From positions 310,001-374,000 of the forward strand of contig NC_050723.1 in the NCBI RefSeq assembly GCF_013402915.1: a stretch of 64,000 bases of DNA, read 5' to 3'. The notes beneath the pieces were generated by a model, which saw only the letters and a list, made by a program, of their open reading frames with translations, had not been told where the DNA came from and made no database searches. Below, one piece after another: positions 19,381 through 29,743 of this stretch; position 1 is the first letter of the stretch, and each line of letters begins with the position of its first letter. A program made the position numbers and the translations under genes. The stretch is from Zygotorulaspora mrakii. Taxonomy: Eukaryota > Ascomycota > Saccharomycetes > Saccharomycetales > Saccharomycetaceae.

Positions 19381-19564
19381 CTCTATTCGGTCAATTCCGA
19401 AGTAATCATAATACGCCTATTGCCGAATGGACTTCACAGTGGCGACCCCATCGGATATGCCGCCGGAGTAATCCGAGGTTCGCCATATGGTCACAGCAGT
19501 AGCCAAGTGGTCGAGCACCAGCCTACGATCGAAGTGGGAAGCCATCGTGGGAAGACAACTCCAT

Positions 19565-19589
19565 CTTATCCTCCTCCCCAAATGATAAG
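19565..19589. promoter_or_regulatory. Paired GATAAG sites (nitrogen-catabolite UAS) of DAL2
   Basis: CTTATC at 19565-19570 and GATAAG at 19584-19589 form an inverted pair about 210-230 bp upstream of the DAL2 start. In S. cerevisiae, DAL genes are driven by Gln3/Gat1 through such paired GATAAG elements (UAS-NTR) under poor nitrogen supply. The site match is seen; regulation is inferred. Confidence 0.7.
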
Positions 19590-19794
19590 GTCTATCGAGC
19601 AGCTATATTTAGTATGCTATAACGTATAAGAGAGGTCGACAATTGAGTTGTCTGAAAACGTCAATGGAAAACAGCATTCTTGAGAGAGCTTATTATAAGT
19701 ATATTTGAATAAACGAACCCAACTAGTAATTGGGTAACATTAATTCTAGCGGAGCGAAATATCAAGTGTGGTGGCATCTGTATAAGAGTGCGAT

Positions 19795-20808
19795 ATGAAG
19801 TTCTATAGCTTGGACGAGGAGAAGATATTCAATAGCAAGATTGCGAGTGAGTACCACTCGGTGGACGTAATTGGGGCTAAACTAGGCGGGAAAGTGCTTT
19901 CGTTTTCTGACGAATGGTTCGCTGCTGCAGAAAACTTGATTCTACCTAAGGCACCCGTTAGGGATGCAACAAAGTACACGCCTGCTGGTGCCTGGTACGA
20001 TGGTTGGGAGACTAGAAGGCATAATGAGAATCCTTACGATTGGGTCATCCTCAGAATGGGGGTGTTTTCTGCACAAATAGTGGGCGGTGAAATCGACACC
20101 GCATTTTTCAATGGTAATCAAGCTGAGTTTGCATCGGTTGAGGGGCTCTACGATGAAGCCGCCACTGACATATCTGAGACGGATGAACGTTGGGATCAGA
20201 TAATCCCTAAATTCGAATGTGAGCCGTCAAAGAGGCACTTCTTCCTCAGAACTGACGGCTTAACGGAGAAGAAATACACTCACATTAAGTTAAAAATGTT
20301 CCCAGACGGTGGCATTGCTAGATTTAGACTTTACGGTAAGGTGTTCCCGCCGAATGTTGTTTCTGCGACAAAGCAGCATCCCTTGGATCTTGCCAGCGCC
20401 TGCAATGGTGGTGTAGCACTAGCCGTATCGGACCAACATTTCGGTTCTGCAGACAACCTGTTGGTGCCTGGGAGAGGCCATGATATGTCAGATGGTTGGG
20501 AAACTACAAGATCCAGAAAGCCTGGACATGTGGATTGGGTTATTATTCAATTAGGCCGTGAAACAAGCTTTCTGGATAAGGTCATTATTGACACAGCCCA
20601 CTTCAAAGGTAATTTCCCTCAGTATATTATGGTCCATGGAGCTCAAGGTCCTCAAGATGATAATTGGATCGAATTGGTGCCAAAATCAAAAACGGGCCCG
20701 GATAAAGAACACGAATATGTCATTGGCAAGGAGCAAAAAATCACTCACGTTAAAGTTACCATCATACCAGATGGCGGTCTTAAAAGGATTAGAGTATGGG
20801 GTTACTAG
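19795..20808 (+). CDS. DAL2: Allantoicase
   Basis: The protein is 337 residues (S. cerevisiae Dal2 about 343). Two homologous beta-sandwich allantoicase repeats are visible: residues about 22-180 (DGWETRRHNENPYDWVILRMG, FRLYG at its end) and about 195-337 (DGWETTRSRKPGHVDWVII, RIRVWG at its end). The enzyme hydrolyses allantoate to ureidoglycolate and urea in purine-nitrogen use. In S. cerevisiae DAL2 lies in the chromosome IX DAL cluster. Here it stands alone between ATP18 and EFM3, with no DAL1, DAL4 or DAL7 partner in the window. The GATAAG pair upstream fits nitrogen regulation. Confidence 0.95.
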   Translation: MKFYSLDEEKIFNSKIASEYHSVDVIGAKLGGKVLSFSDEWFAAAENLILPKAPVRDATKYTPAGAWYDGWETRRHNENPYDWVILRMGVFSAQIVGGEIDTAFFNGNQAEFASVEGLYDEAATDISETDERWDQIIPKFECEPSKRHFFLRTDGLTEKKYTHIKLKMFPDGGIARFRLYGKVFPPNVVSATKQHPLDLASACNGGVALAVSDQHFGSADNLLVPGRGHDMSDGWETTRSRKPGHVDWVIIQLGRETSFLDKVIIDTAHFKGNFPQYIMVHGAQGPQDDNWIELVPKSKTGPDKEHEYVIGKEQKITHVKVTIIPDGGLKRIRVWGY

Positions 20809-20886
20809 TTTCCTATAAAAGCGTATATTTTGATATATAAATAATAGATGCGATTTAACATTCAACGACTAGCGCGAATATTTGAT

Positions 20887-20894
20887 GCGATGAG
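20887..20894 (+). promoter_or_regulatory. PAC element upstream of EFM3
   Basis: GCGATGAG lies about 75 bp upstream of the EFM3 start codon and is followed by an A-run (about 20908-20916). This is the PAC core typical of ribosome-biogenesis and translation-factor genes. No clear RRPE accompanies it. Confidence 0.55.
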
Positions 20895-20968
20895 TTGTGA
20901 AGAGTGAAAAAAAAACAATAATTTTAGGAGTTTACACCTTTAAGCAATAACATGCAGTAGCTTTCATA

Positions 20969-21961
20969 ATGGACCCCCAAGAGGAACTGTTTTATGACGC
21001 TGTACATCAAAGATGTCCACCTGAGTTAATTTTGAACCTGGCAAAACAGCTCACGGAAGTGCATGTTCAATTCTTCATTGAACAATTCGAGATTGCAGAG
21101 GCAATCAACCCATATTACACCAAGACGGTAATAAAGAGCCTGATTGACAATGTCGATATATTCAGCGAGGACGAAACACAAGCGTCTAATAGAGTGCTGG
21201 TGATACCTGTTCAAGACGTGTATTTAACCGAGTGGCTCTTTGAGAAATATATTGAACTGCTGAATGTGTCTGTTCCATCGCCCACAGCAAAGGATGTGGT
21301 GCAGTACCGGCTAGATTCCAATGTAAGAATCAAAATAGAGGAGATCCCGAGACTAATCAGCGGCGCGGGTACAACGGGATTTAGAACTTGGGAAGCTTCC
21401 TTATATCTAGCAAGGTATATGCTAGACTACGATTTCCAGGGTAAGAATGTGTTGGAACTCGGTGCAGGCACAAGCATGGTAAGCGCTACTATTGCCAAGA
21501 CATCTGGTAACAAAACGAATACGTTGTACATCACCGATGGTGACACGACGTTATTAGAAACGTTATCGCGCAGGAATTTTCACCTCAATGGCCTTATAGA
21601 TAATGAAAAATTTATGTTTCGCAGACTCTTGTGGAACGAGGATCCGATACCCCCTAATATAGACATTGTGCTTGCAGCAGATGTCACATATGATGCGAGC
21701 GTAGTGGCTGATCTGTGTAGCTGTCTACTAGAGTGTCTCTCCAACGGTCGCTGCAAGCAATGTCTCATCTCCGCAACCATACGGAATGAGGATACGATAA
21801 AAGCATTTGAAGATCAGATATCACAGCTCAAGATGACCTTCAAGATCGTGTCGTCCACGGAGGTCGACGTAAACGGCGCGTTGCCCACGGAAACGTTGCC
21901 CACGGAAACGTTGGGTACATCGCTTATTGCTCCCATAAGGATATATAGCATAGAACAATAG
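20969..21961 (+). CDS. EFM3: Efm3-like elongation factor 2 lysine methyltransferase
   Basis: The protein is 330 residues (S. cerevisiae about 339). An N-terminal FAM86-type helical part covers about residues 1-90. A Rossmann methyltransferase domain follows, with SAM-binding motif NVLELGAGTSMVSA at about 160-173 and a post-II segment IDIVLAADVTYD near 230-242. The family trimethylates a lysine of translation elongation factor 2. Synteny (YJR129C beside the RSF2 homologue) supports the name. The C-terminus has a near-perfect 15-bp duplication in the DNA (21890-21920) giving LPTETLPTETLG. Confidence 0.87.
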   Translation: MDPQEELFYDAVHQRCPPELILNLAKQLTEVHVQFFIEQFEIAEAINPYYTKTVIKSLIDNVDIFSEDETQASNRVLVIPVQDVYLTEWLFEKYIELLNVSVPSPTAKDVVQYRLDSNVRIKIEEIPRLISGAGTTGFRTWEASLYLARYMLDYDFQGKNVLELGAGTSMVSATIAKTSGNKTNTLYITDGDTTLLETLSRRNFHLNGLIDNEKFMFRRLLWNEDPIPPNIDIVLAADVTYDASVVADLCSCLLECLSNGRCKQCLISATIRNEDTIKAFEDQISQLKMTFKIVSSTEVDVNGALPTETLPTETLGTSLIAPIRIYSIEQ

Positions 21962-23969
21962 CAGTTTCCCTACACTATTAGAAGAGTTTTATGATACGGC
22001 TCATGGGTCTTGTAGTATTATAGCACATTAAAAGTCAGACAATATCTCTCCTCGCTTGCGGGCTTAGAAAACACCGCAACTCCCGTTTGGAACATTTCCG
22101 TAAAGTGATCGACTCCATACGAGCACTCAGTATATCGGCACATACAGATCACACAGAGACCTACAACAAGGATAAACAAGGATAAATCGTTCCACAAACC
22201 GCTCTGAGAGTGCACAGACAGTTTACGATGGTCTGTCCACAAGTAGCTTGAAGGTACTGATTACAGATCAGCATGCGAGCAGCGTACATTTTCTGTATTT
22301 AAGACAGGACATCAGGAGAGAAATTGTACTTTCGACGGTCCAAAAAATTAAGAAATTCTGAGCAGATTCTATACGAGCAACCGACAGTTTTGATTTGTCA
22401 TGGCATTACACAACTATATTTACCTCAGACATAAGGATCATGATCCAAGCTGCCACAAACTGATAGCTAGAGATCATGATCCCAGGCCATTGATATCGAC
22501 ATCCGCTAATCAGAGCCAGCAGTCTATACCGACAGAGCAAATGGCAGCTGCCAAGGCGAATCAAAGCGCCAAAGCCGCTGCGGAGCTAGATAAGTAGTTA
22601 GGATGGAGTATATATAATTTAATGCTGATTTATGGGGTTAACAAGAATATGGACATTCTCTGACACTCGAGTCTCATAGCGTTGAAAGAATATCAACTAT
22701 CCACACGAGTTCTTAAAAAATGACAAACATTTATTCTCTCCGCAACCGCTTATCACGAATGAAAAAGTAGGCATATAAATCTTAATCATCGTACTGTCTA
22801 TAGCAGGGGACACTTTTGGACAAAGTTGATTTTTTGGAACGTCAAAAGATAACCAGAATAAAAACAATGTGGAAAATTTTCCGTCTTTATATACATTTAG
22901 TCAGTTAATTACCCGGTGCAGGTTTTGTAAGAGATGAGCTTTGTAGAGAGAGGGCAGAACCCATGAAGATGACGTCGCGTATGCTGCACCATGTTGACTG
23001 ATTAGTTTGACCGTGATCGAGGGCATACGAATGGGCCACTCATTAGTGGATCCCTCTACCTGCCTGTCAGGATGTATAGGCAGGGTCTCGCCGCCATCTG
23101 ATTGGATCTACAGTTTATCGCGCTTTTGATCCCGGTAGCATGTGGCTGCCACTGGACAAGGGACCCAAACATGGCATGCCGCACTATGCGGTCCAGTTGG
23201 AGCCTGATAGCGAATTGCTAGCGACAAAGGTTCATGAGGGATGCCGGCTGATTGATTCTACATCTTGTGAAGCGACAACTGCATTCGACTGTATACTGAT
23301 TTAATGTGGCGGCCGTTCAGTCGGCACGCAGCCACTGCGTAAAAGTTCAGTTAGCATTATGTATATAGGATTATAGCACAGACACCTGGGCACCTGACTA
23401 AGTTGGTGCTCCATCAGTGTCTACAAGAAATCTTGCTTTGTACCTTTGATGCAGCTGTTGCTTATGAAAGTCATCGCGACACAAGACAAACGCTGAGACC
23501 TAGGCATGTAGTTCTGAAGCGAATGAAGGGATCAGCAGTCCTGCGTTAGTTCACATCATTGCCTTCACTTTTCAATTCGGAGTTGTCTGTACCAGTAAAC
23601 TCATATTTGGGTGAGAGCGCTGAAAAAATGTAACCAACGTAAACCGAGAAATATTACTAAACAATAAGATTAATAGAGTAAAGACACAACCTGCAGGAGA
23701 GATCCGTTTAGACGCCAAAACAAGAGCAGATTGCAGGCAACTTTTCTCATCTCTATTTTCCTAATTTTCCAGCGATAACGTGCCTACGTGAGCCTTAAAG
23801 CAGGCGAAATATTGAAACGTGGTTTACGTGCCGTGATATCTGACACTGTCTCAGAGCCTCACATTCGGTCTAGGTATTATCCCTTGGGGAGTATTATGGA
23901 ATATTAGCTATCCAATATACAGTTGGTTAGAAACTTGTGTATTTTGAATTCGATTCTTAACAAGACGAA
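21962..23969. other. 2.0-kb intergenic tract upstream of TDA9/RSF2 homologue
   Basis: This is one of the two longest gaps in the window and is probably a long regulatory region of the zinc-finger gene. It contains one small doubtful frame (22400-22597) and a group of GC-rich inverted repeats (23059-23194). No tRNA, snRNA, SRP, RNase P or telomerase RNA signature was recognised. Confidence 0.5.
22400..22597 (+). CDS. Doubtful small hypothetical protein
   Basis: This 65-codon ATG frame has no family I recognise. It is hydrophilic and His/Asp/Ala-rich. An internal repeat (DHDPSCHK and DHDPRP) comes from two copies of a GATCATGATC palindrome in the DNA. It ends AKANQSAKAAAELDK. A frame of this length is easily open by chance, so it is listed only for completeness. 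Confidence 0.15.
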   Translation: MALHNYIYLRHKDHDPSCHKLIARDHDPRPLISTSANQSQQSIPTEQMAAAKANQSAKAAAELDK

Positions 23970-26900
23970 ATGAATTATTCGACCGATTACGACAAGAGTA
24001 ATGAGGTCGCACAAAATGGCAAGGGCAACGAAGTAGCTGGCATAAGTAATAACATGCAGGACTCCAAAGTGGATGTTGCAGGATTAGTGCCCATACCGAA
24101 AAAGTCTAGGACGATTAAAACTGACAAACCAAGACCGTTCCTTTGTCCTATATGCACAAGAGGTTTTGTGAGACAGGAGCATCTAAAAAGACATCAGAGA
24201 TCACATACAAATGAGAAGCCGTTTCTCTGTGTATTCTGCGGTAGGTGCTTCGCCCGTAGAGATTTGGTTCTCAGGCATCAACATAAATTGCACGCAAGTT
24301 TAGTTGGTAAAACTCCGTCTGGAAATATATCCAGTTCAAGCTCGTCGAACGAAATATCTGATAATGAAGCTCTAATAAATGTAAATCAAAGTGGGGAGAT
24401 AGATAAGCATATAATTAAGATTGCTGGAAATAAAGAATCGATATTGCCAACGCCCAGTAATCCAATGGCGAAAACAACAGCTCAATTGAAGAAGGCAGCC
24501 AAACAAGCAGCAGCAATAGGGGCTTCATCAAACTCTTTGGGTCGAGAGACATCTTCTTCTTCTTCATTAAATTCAATGACAAGCAGATTAGGTGTAACTC
24601 CTGGAGAGTCTCCGCTGACAGCACCTACAGGGCAACAGATGGACACAAACCCTGTAAGAAAAAGGAAAAGACACGCTTCGTTCTCAGCAACAAACGCGTT
24701 CACTTATATAAACGAAAATTTCAAGACTGATGATATGGCAAAAGAATTAGAATTCGCACGAGATATACCGCATCAAGTTGGTTTCGCGACACCTCAATTA
24801 ACGGCTCAAGAATTGATGGAAAAGCTGATCGAAGCTGGAGGTATCGACATAGATGCCTTGGGTCTTCCTCCAGATTTCTCTCTAGATGACGCTTCTCAGA
24901 AAGAGAATATGGATGGTTTAAGTCAAACAACTGGTGAAAATATCAACGTCAATAGCCCAGATATCCAAAACAATAACTACAACAGTAGTAGTGTCCCAAA
25001 TAATTGGACGGAACGATACTCCTCTGAACTAAGAGATAATTACAATATTCCTCGCAATTCGTCTATTCCGTCATTCTCAAATACTCCAATGACTCCGAGT
25101 GCTTACTTACTCAAATCAATGCCATCTATCACAAATTTTTTAACCATGGGATCAACAGGAGGTGGCACCAATGGATTCACGGGAACTTACTCGGTAGATT
25201 CAAATTTGACTTCCTTTGGATATGAATCTCTAGATTCATTGGATTCTCATGCAAAAATTATGCCTGACAACACCAATAAAAGTAAAAATGGAGGATTGTT
25301 CGTACAGCCAATTCAAAATGATAAAATTAAAAATTCAGATACCCCAAATCCGCACTCTTTAATAAAGAATAACAGTCTCACCTCAACCTTAGAAGATGAT
25401 CAATGGCTTTCCGAGTTCATATACCAATCCCAACTGTCTCCTGGTTTTAAAGTTGATCTCGACAACATAAACGATGTGGGATTTGCAGACGTAGTTTCCA
25501 ATTCTTCGTTATCTGAATCTTCGTCGAAGAGGCCCCTGTTACCTACAACTCAGAGTATTCGCAACGGTTCAAAGAAAAAAAAATTGCAAATTGATAGAAT
25601 CAGTATCAGTCCAACCACAAGTAATAATATCAGTGGCAGTAACTCGCCTTTCACCAATAATCGTAGGAACAGTTTATCGTTGGGGCCGGCAATCACATCT
25701 TTCTTCACTTCTAGGCAAAAGGATCTGTTTGACACGGGCACTAGTTTTAATTCTTTGGGATCTTCCCCTTCGCCGTTAACTGCTCCCTCTGAAGGCACAA
25801 CCCCAGACCTAAAAGATCCTTCGGTGGGTAAGCGCGCTGTTTTTTTCAATGATAGCCTAAGAAATGCAATCATAAAAGATAGCAATCTAGATCCTGATCT
25901 TTTTCCGAGTTCAAAAGAGCTAAACAATTATGTCAAGTTGTACCAGAAGGAATTTCACCGATATTTTTCATTTATTCATTTGCATACTATTGTTCCTTCT
26001 ACTAGCAATTATTCGCTTATACTCTCCATTGCCATCATTGGTGCACTGTATGGCTTTCATTCAACACATGCCATGTATTTATCGAATATATGTTGGCTCA
26101 AAATTCGAAATCACTTGAATACACTAAATGATCATTACGAAAACACCCCGTTATGGTTGATACAGAGCATGGTTTTGTTGATATTTTTTGGTATCTTTAG
26201 TAATGATTTGAGTGTCAGTAAAACTATAAATACTAAAATGAAAACGCTGATTAAACTAGTGAAGCTCACAAAATTGAATTTACCACTTGAGAGTTTACAA
26301 ATGCCTCCAATAGAGAGCGATCATGTTTTTGAATATCAAGATAATCCTGAACAGTTGAAGAAGTTTAGCGATCAATATAATTCTCCCGAACAGATTGTGA
26401 AAGATTTCAAGTACTTCATCACCGCTCAAAGTCGAATTAAGACTTGTCACATGATTCTGTTGATCTCTAACTTATTTACTTCTCTCGTGGGTTTGGAATG
26501 CAGCTTTCATTCCATCGATTTGAAGTGCGGTGTTCCGTGTTTTTATGAAAAGCTTTATTCTTGTGAGGACGCTGTAGAGTGGGGTAAAGGCCTTTCGAAG
26601 TATCACATCGATCTGGATTCAAAATTCTCATTAATTCAGTTATCAAATGGACTGGAGGATTATCAGCATTGTTTGATGTACATATCTACTGGAAGCCAAT
26701 ATTATTTCGAAACTTCGAAAGTCTCTTTCAAAACACTTCTGTCGATGTTGATATCTATTCATGAAAAGATTTACCTAGAAAGACGTAATCTGAATAGTGC
26801 GAAAAGTAACCAAATAAACGAAATGAAGTGGCGCATGAATTCCAGGCCAGCGATTGAATCAATGCTGAAATATTGGGAAGCTATATATATTAAGACTGGA

Positions 26901-27665
26901 GGAATTTTAACGAGAAACCAGGATAATATTCCGATAATTAATGAGAATCCTTCCATGAGACTGATAATTGTTCTGCATTTGTTTGCTAACATAAGAAAGT
27001 GTGTTGATTTGACTGATGTGATCAATAAAATTTGGCTGAAACAGTGGACGGAAATGAATCTTACCCTAGATAAATTCTGCTCAGATTGGGATTCGCTGCG
27101 TGAAGCAACAGATTTTGCTCTCAATGTAATAGATTTTTGGGCTGACACAGTCTCCATCATGAAGAATGTCCAAGGTACAGCGATAAGCACTCCAATATTC
27201 TCGATCACATGTATCCTCTATTCGATTTTGATTGTCTCAGAGCATATGAGACATATCGAGGCTTGGGGCCAAGAATTCGACCTTTCCAGTCCAATGAATC
27301 ACGTTATTAACCCCTACGATAGAATGTTATGGCTAAAGTCCGAGCAAGTTCTGAAGAAAGTAGAGGCACATCTCTTACCGAAAGGTTACAATACGCAATC
27401 CTATTCGGAGTTTTTGCGATCTCAGGCAGGCGGTGCATTGGACGTCGACATATTAGATAACGATCTGGCTCAAAGAGCGTTGAAGCCAGATTTCCCAATA
27501 GCATCCACTATTGATGTCATTGTAAAGGCCAGACTTTCATCTCGTTCGTTGTATCTAGGTGTGAGAATTTTAGGTGACGCGCCAATTTGGCCTGTTGCGC
27601 TTTTGTTTGCTCATGCTCTGCAAGCTAGGGCAATCTACAATGTCAAGAACACAAGTAGTAAGTAG
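23970..27665 (+). CDS. TDA9: C2H2 zinc-finger transcription factor, Rsf2/Tda9 family
   Basis: The protein is 1231 residues. Two adjacent C2H2 fingers lie at residues about 57-79 (Cys59, Cys62, His75, His79) and 85-108 (Cys87, Cys90, His103, His108), after a basic KPRPFLC lead-in. A long Ser/Asn-rich region follows. The C-terminal half (about 640-1200) is helical and fits the fungal-specific transcription factor domain. In S. cerevisiae the family is a duplicate pair, RSF2 (YJR127C) and TDA9 (YML081W), linked to respiratory and glycerol growth. The neighbours come from both locations, so this should be the single pre-duplication gene. The symbol is chosen for length similarity only. Confidence 0.85.
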   Translation: MNYSTDYDKSNEVAQNGKGNEVAGISNNMQDSKVDVAGLVPIPKKSRTIKTDKPRPFLCPICTRGFVRQEHLKRHQRSHTNEKPFLCVFCGRCFARRDLVLRHQHKLHASLVGKTPSGNISSSSSSNEISDNEALINVNQSGEIDKHIIKIAGNKESILPTPSNPMAKTTAQLKKAAKQAAAIGASSNSLGRETSSSSSLNSMTSRLGVTPGESPLTAPTGQQMDTNPVRKRKRHASFSATNAFTYINENFKTDDMAKELEFARDIPHQVGFATPQLTAQELMEKLIEAGGIDIDALGLPPDFSLDDASQKENMDGLSQTTGENINVNSPDIQNNNYNSSSVPNNWTERYSSELRDNYNIPRNSSIPSFSNTPMTPSAYLLKSMPSITNFLTMGSTGGGTNGFTGTYSVDSNLTSFGYESLDSLDSHAKIMPDNTNKSKNGGLFVQPIQNDKIKNSDTPNPHSLIKNNSLTSTLEDDQWLSEFIYQSQLSPGFKVDLDNINDVGFADVVSNSSLSESSSKRPLLPTTQSIRNGSKKKKLQIDRISISPTTSNNISGSNSPFTNNRRNSLSLGPAITSFFTSRQKDLFDTGTSFNSLGSSPSPLTAPSEGTTPDLKDPSVGKRAVFFNDSLRNAIIKDSNLDPDLFPSSKELNNYVKLYQKEFHRYFSFIHLHTIVPSTSNYSLILSIAIIGALYGFHSTHAMYLSNICWLKIRNHLNTLNDHYENTPLWLIQSMVLLIFFGIFSNDLSVSKTINTKMKTLIKLVKLTKLNLPLESLQMPPIESDHVFEYQDNPEQLKKFSDQYNSPEQIVKDFKYFITAQSRIKTCHMILLISNLFTSLVGLECSFHSIDLKCGVPCFYEKLYSCEDAVEWGKGLSKYHIDLDSKFSLIQLSNGLEDYQHCLMYISTGSQYYFETSKVSFKTLLSMLISIHEKIYLERRNLNSAKSNQINEMKWRMNSRPAIESMLKYWEAIYIKTGGILTRNQDNIPIINENPSMRLIIVLHLFANIRKCVDLTDVINKIWLKQWTEMNLTLDKFCSDWDSLREATDFALNVIDFWADTVSIMKNVQGTAISTPIFSITCILYSILIVSEHMRHIEAWGQEFDLSSPMNHVINPYDRMLWLKSEQVLKKVEAHLLPKGYNTQSYSEFLRSQAGGALDVDILDNDLAQRALKPDFPIASTIDVIVKARLSSRSLYLGVRILGDAPIWPVALLFAHALQARAIYNVKNTSSK

Positions 27666-27910
27666 ATTTGTAAGCATAAAGGGACTATTTCCCATTGCTA
27701 TTACCTGCATTACATATCCAACCAGCTCAGTAATGATATTATCAATGATTTTTTTTCTTCAATGAACCGAAAAAAAAAATAAACTTTTCGAGATGAGTTA
27801 TCTTGTCATATGTTAGTTTTAATTAATGAACTAGTCTAGACCGTGTTAGCCCTCTCAAAATATCATCCACAAAAGTATCAAACGTTTTAAAACGTTTTAA
27901 ATTATTCAGG

Positions 27911-29224
27911 ATGGCTGAAAAAAATGTTGAAACACCTTTGACCAAAGGTAATGACGTGAAAGTTGCCATGCTTACAGGTGCGCAGTTGTTCGAGAAAATT
28001 GGTCGACCAACAAGAATCGTAGCACCTATGGTAGATCAATCTGAATTAGCATGGAGAATCTTATCCAGGAAGTACGGGGCTACCTTAGCTTACACACCGA
28101 TGTTTCATGCAAAGCTGTTTGCAACTTCTGAAAAATATAGAAGAGATATGTGGTGCGATATGGATGGCAACAAAGACGTTGATCGTCCACTGATTGTGCA
28201 ATTTTGTGCAAATGATCCAGAATACCTGTTATCCGCCGCCAAGATTGTGCAGGACAGATGTGACGCAGTTGATCTGAATTTAGGTTGTCCACAAGGTATT
28301 GCAAAGAAGGGACATTATGGTGCGTTTCTGATGGACGATTGGGATATCGTGCATGCATTGATTAAGAAATTGCATGACAATCTGGATGTTCCAGTTACAG
28401 CCAAGATTCGTGTTTTCCCAGAGAAAGAAAAGACACTTGAATATGCCAAGATGATCCTGGATGCAGGGGCACAATTTTTGACTGTGCATGGTCGGTTAAG
28501 AGAACAAAAAGGACAGAAGACGGGACTTGCTGATTGGGATATAATCAAGTATTTGAGAGAGAGTTTACCTCCGAATACTGTGTTCTTCTCGAATGGCAAT
28601 ATCTTGTACCCTGAGGATATCACTAGAAGTATGGAACATATTTCATGCGATGCCATCATGAGTGCTGAGGGAAATCTATATAACCCTGGTATTTTTAACG
28701 CAGCAAGTGGTCTAGACAAAGAGAAATCCTTCCCTCGTGTAGATATAATTGCACGAGAATACTTCGAAATTGTTAAAGAGCACCAGCAATCGCAAGCTTC
28801 AAAAAATGCTATGAAATCTCATATGTTTAAAGTTTTGCGCCCATTTCTAACTCATCATATAGACATAAGAGCGGAATTGGCATCTCTGAACGCCAAGACC
28901 GCTTTTGAAGTATGGGAGGAGAAACTGATTAGACCGGTGGAGGACACAGTTCAAAGAATATTTCAGCAAGTCGATATTGAGCAAAAAGATGAGGTTTTCA
29001 AAGGCGACATTGAATTATGGGGCGGAGCCTACTATACAGTGCCCTATTGGAGGTGTCAGCCCTACTTTAGAAAAGTTGATGGTCTTTCAGCAGACAAAAG
29101 AATCACCAAAAGCCTTGAGGAGAGTCGCCAAGCACTCGATTGTGGTGAGGTTAACAAACCAGATAAGAAGCGAAAACCAGAATCGACCTTAGAACGGCCT
29201 CTTCAAAAAGAAGGCAAGGTATGA
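27911..29224 (+). CDS. DUS1: tRNA-dihydrouridine synthase 1
   Basis: The protein is 437 residues (S. cerevisiae about 423). It is an FMN-binding TIM barrel of the Dus family. IVAPMVDQSELAWR (residues 36-49) forms the start of the barrel. The catalytic cysteine is Cys126 in DLNLGCPQGIAKKG. FSNGNI, near residue 228, fits the FMN phosphate region. The C-terminal domain is helical. The enzyme reduces uridines 16 and 17 of the tRNA D loop. It lies directly downstream of the TDA9 homologue, as in S. cerevisiae YML080W. Confidence 0.93.
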   Translation: MAEKNVETPLTKGNDVKVAMLTGAQLFEKIGRPTRIVAPMVDQSELAWRILSRKYGATLAYTPMFHAKLFATSEKYRRDMWCDMDGNKDVDRPLIVQFCANDPEYLLSAAKIVQDRCDAVDLNLGCPQGIAKKGHYGAFLMDDWDIVHALIKKLHDNLDVPVTAKIRVFPEKEKTLEYAKMILDAGAQFLTVHGRLREQKGQKTGLADWDIIKYLRESLPPNTVFFSNGNILYPEDITRSMEHISCDAIMSAEGNLYNPGIFNAASGLDKEKSFPRVDIIAREYFEIVKEHQQSQASKNAMKSHMFKVLRPFLTHHIDIRAELASLNAKTAFEVWEEKLIRPVEDTVQRIFQQVDIEQKDEVFKGDIELWGGAYYTVPYWRCQPYFRKVDGLSADKRITKSLEESRQALDCGEVNKPDKKRKPESTLERPLQKEGKV

Positions 29225-29743
29225 AACGTGATACTCGTGATCCGACTGACTCTGTTGTTGTAGTTCCTATGAAGATTGCTGCCATGTTCGCCTGTCTTAA
29301 ACTATCCGCATAATCCATATTTGAGTGCTTTTGTACAAATGAGCGGAACTGCCGCTCAATCTGTCAATATCCGCTCAGGTCTTTACTGTTCTGATGACAT
29401 GATCATTCCAGGAGATCCCGTCGGTATGAGAGCTCAGGGATGTCTACCTGTTTTACTTCAGCTAGCAGTGCCGTCCTTGCAGTTGTGGCATTCACTCATA
29501 CTTTCCTCTGCCCGCTGTCAACATGCCCAAAAATTTATCAGATACATATGCTCTACTGATAAAAGTAGGTTCTGATTTCCTAATGGTGTTCACAGTTTTT
29601 TCTAGTCTCACTCATCATGCGGCTGTAAGTTCTTCATTAGGGAAAATGTTTAAAAGCGTAAATAAGAACTTAAAATGAATGTATATAAAGAAAACAACCA
29701 CATCAATTCCTGAAAGGTGAATTAAACGGTGTATCAACCAACT
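29225..29743. other. Intergenic region between DUS1 and VPS70
   Basis: About 520 bp between two plus-strand genes. It has GC-rich islands such as two CCGCTCA copies (29353 and 29371) and a GAGCGGA sequence, but no gene is recognised. It probably holds the DUS1 3' end and the VPS70 promoter. Confidence 0.5.

Larger units (their letters stand above)
17736..19794. other. 2.06-kb intergenic tract between ATP18 and DAL2
   Basis: This stretch separates the divergent ATP18 and DAL2. Several frames of 60-130 codons are open on both strands, but none has a recognisable domain and they overlap each other, so I call no gene. Notable contents are a GGACA/CGGACA cluster (19314-19380) and paired GATAAG sites (19565-19589), both nearer DAL2. 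The sequence is visibly more GC-rich than most intergenic DNA here. It may hold a decayed gene or sites for several regulators. Confidence 0.5.

Noticed and set aside
19600..19760. Possible solo LTR or retrotransposon remnant upstream of DAL2
   Set aside because: The AT-rich stretch ending GGGTAACA resembles an LTR edge, but I found no matching TG...CA ends, target duplication or primer-binding site.
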